Assembly (NCBI RefSeq): GCF_014069575.1
Contig: NZ_CP059675.1
Location: 2,232,001 to 2,296,000, forward strand
Source of the DNA: Schaalia sp. JY-X169
Lineage (GTDB): Bacteria > Actinomycetota > Actinomycetes > Actinomycetales > Actinomycetaceae
Length of the DNA stretch: 64,000 nt
Direction of reading: 5' to 3'
Shown here: in pieces, positions 63,735 through 64,000 of the stretch
Layout of the letters: every line of letters begins with the position of its first letter
Numbering within the stretch: the first letter of the stretch is position 1
Made by a program: the position numbers and the translations under genes
The notes under the pieces: generated by a model
The model's input: the letters and a program-made list of their open reading frames with translations, nothing else
Databases searched by the model: none
Told to the model about the DNA's origin: nothing

Positions 63735-64000
63735 TCATGCATCGGCCAGCAGCCCCGCGACAAACTCTGGGTTAGCACCGATGTGACCACCAACGCGGAC
63801 CCATTCCCCGATGCGGCGCAGTCGCCTCATCCAAGCGGTTACCCGTCACGACCTGTCACCAGCAAGTCAGAGCCTTCCGCCGTGAGGAGCGGCAGCTCTA
63901 TCGTCGCCCCTAAGACACTCGTGTAGCTGGTCAAACCAGCAGATGCTGCAGTGAACAAAACGATGTCGTCTTCAAGTAGCTTCTGTGGCGTCTCCCCGGA
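63735..64000 (-). pseudogene. C-terminal part of an unknown gene with apparent frameshift
   Basis: From the right edge a minus frame encodes 53 residues (DIVLFTAASAGLTSY onward) and stops at TAA 63841-63839. The neighbouring frame, open only from 63860, continues with protein-like sequence (RLRRIGEWVRVGGHIGANPE) to a TGA at 63737-63735, right next to the inverted repeat. One extra base in the GGG before the TAA would join them as ...TGRDGVTAWMRR.... I do not recognise the family. Either the gene is broken or the base call is wrong. Confidence 0.55.

Noticed and set aside
1-64000. CGAGGRCG octamer as KOPS/FtsK-orienting sequence
   Set aside because: Counts on the two strands are nearly equal across the window, whereas KOPS are strongly strand-biased.

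Overview
The window is 64 kb of a high-G+C, gene-dense chromosome whose gene content fits a facultatively anaerobic actinomycete. Pointers are many GTG/TTG starts, frequent ATGA/GTGA overlaps, DUF3073, LytR_C and LRV-type proteins, the SRP RNA-dnaX-recR order, a fused MrpA/B subunit, and an anaerobic (class III) ribonucleotide reductase with its activase. I would look first in the Actinomycetaceae, but no marker here fixes the genus. There are no phage modules, insertion sequences or CRISPR arrays; most of the window is ordinary chromosome with an unusually rich set of intergenic repeats.

Layout. 1-1310: 3' end of a GH13 alpha-glucosidase and a nested hairpin. 1311-6095 (-): lysine/homoserine operon dapB-dapL-lysA-hom, using the one-step LL-DAP aminotransferase route. 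6188-10730: DNA glycosylase, purU, small membrane protein, exporter, msrB, mscS. 10863-11287: tRNA-Glu, -Asp, -Phe and a terminator, then a ribbon-helix-helix toxin-antitoxin-like pair. 12135-22154: fadD-like acyl-CoA ligase, THUMP-like methyltransferase, MFS, murB, PRTase, CPA2 antiporter, Nudix, mutarotase, aldo/keto reductase. 22165-24033: a degenerate ABC-ATPase-like ORF and small envelope/unknown proteins. 24183-30589 (-): mrpA/B-C-D-E-F-G sodium/proton antiporter operon, divergent from a membrane Fe-S oxidoreductase. 32934-35835 (-): tRNA-Gly, threonine aldolase, dcd, unknown gene. 36050-39369: thioredoxin, recR, dnaX, SRP RNA. 39460-46513: membrane glycerophosphodiesterase, NSS transporter metP with its 49-residue partner metS, a truncated tyrosine phosphatase, a large sensor kinase, tRNA-Ser. 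46714-56522: nhaA, orphan adenine methyltransferase plus LytR_C protein, CDP-alcohol transferase, ABC exporter, uracil permease, LRV membrane protein, an amidotransferase-like protein without its catalytic residues. 56572-59264 (-): nrdD-nrdG behind two NrdR boxes. 59323-63628: PAP2 phosphatase, then ybjN-ybjN-mrfA-type helicase. The right edge holds a gene that reads as frameshifted.

Three separate sodium or potassium/proton antiporter systems (CPA2, Mrp, NhaA) plus a sodium-coupled amino-acid transporter suggest active sodium and pH homeostasis. The anaerobic RNR under NrdR-type boxes suggests growth with and without oxygen.

The least explained features are non-coding: (i) four copies of a ~70-80 bp element that folds as an outer and an inner stem and shows compensatory changes between copies; (ii) strong excess of the octamer CGAGGRCG on both strands across the whole window; (iii) long hairpins made of doubled short motifs, mostly between convergent genes, concentrated in the 950-bp gene-free stretch 52198-53149.
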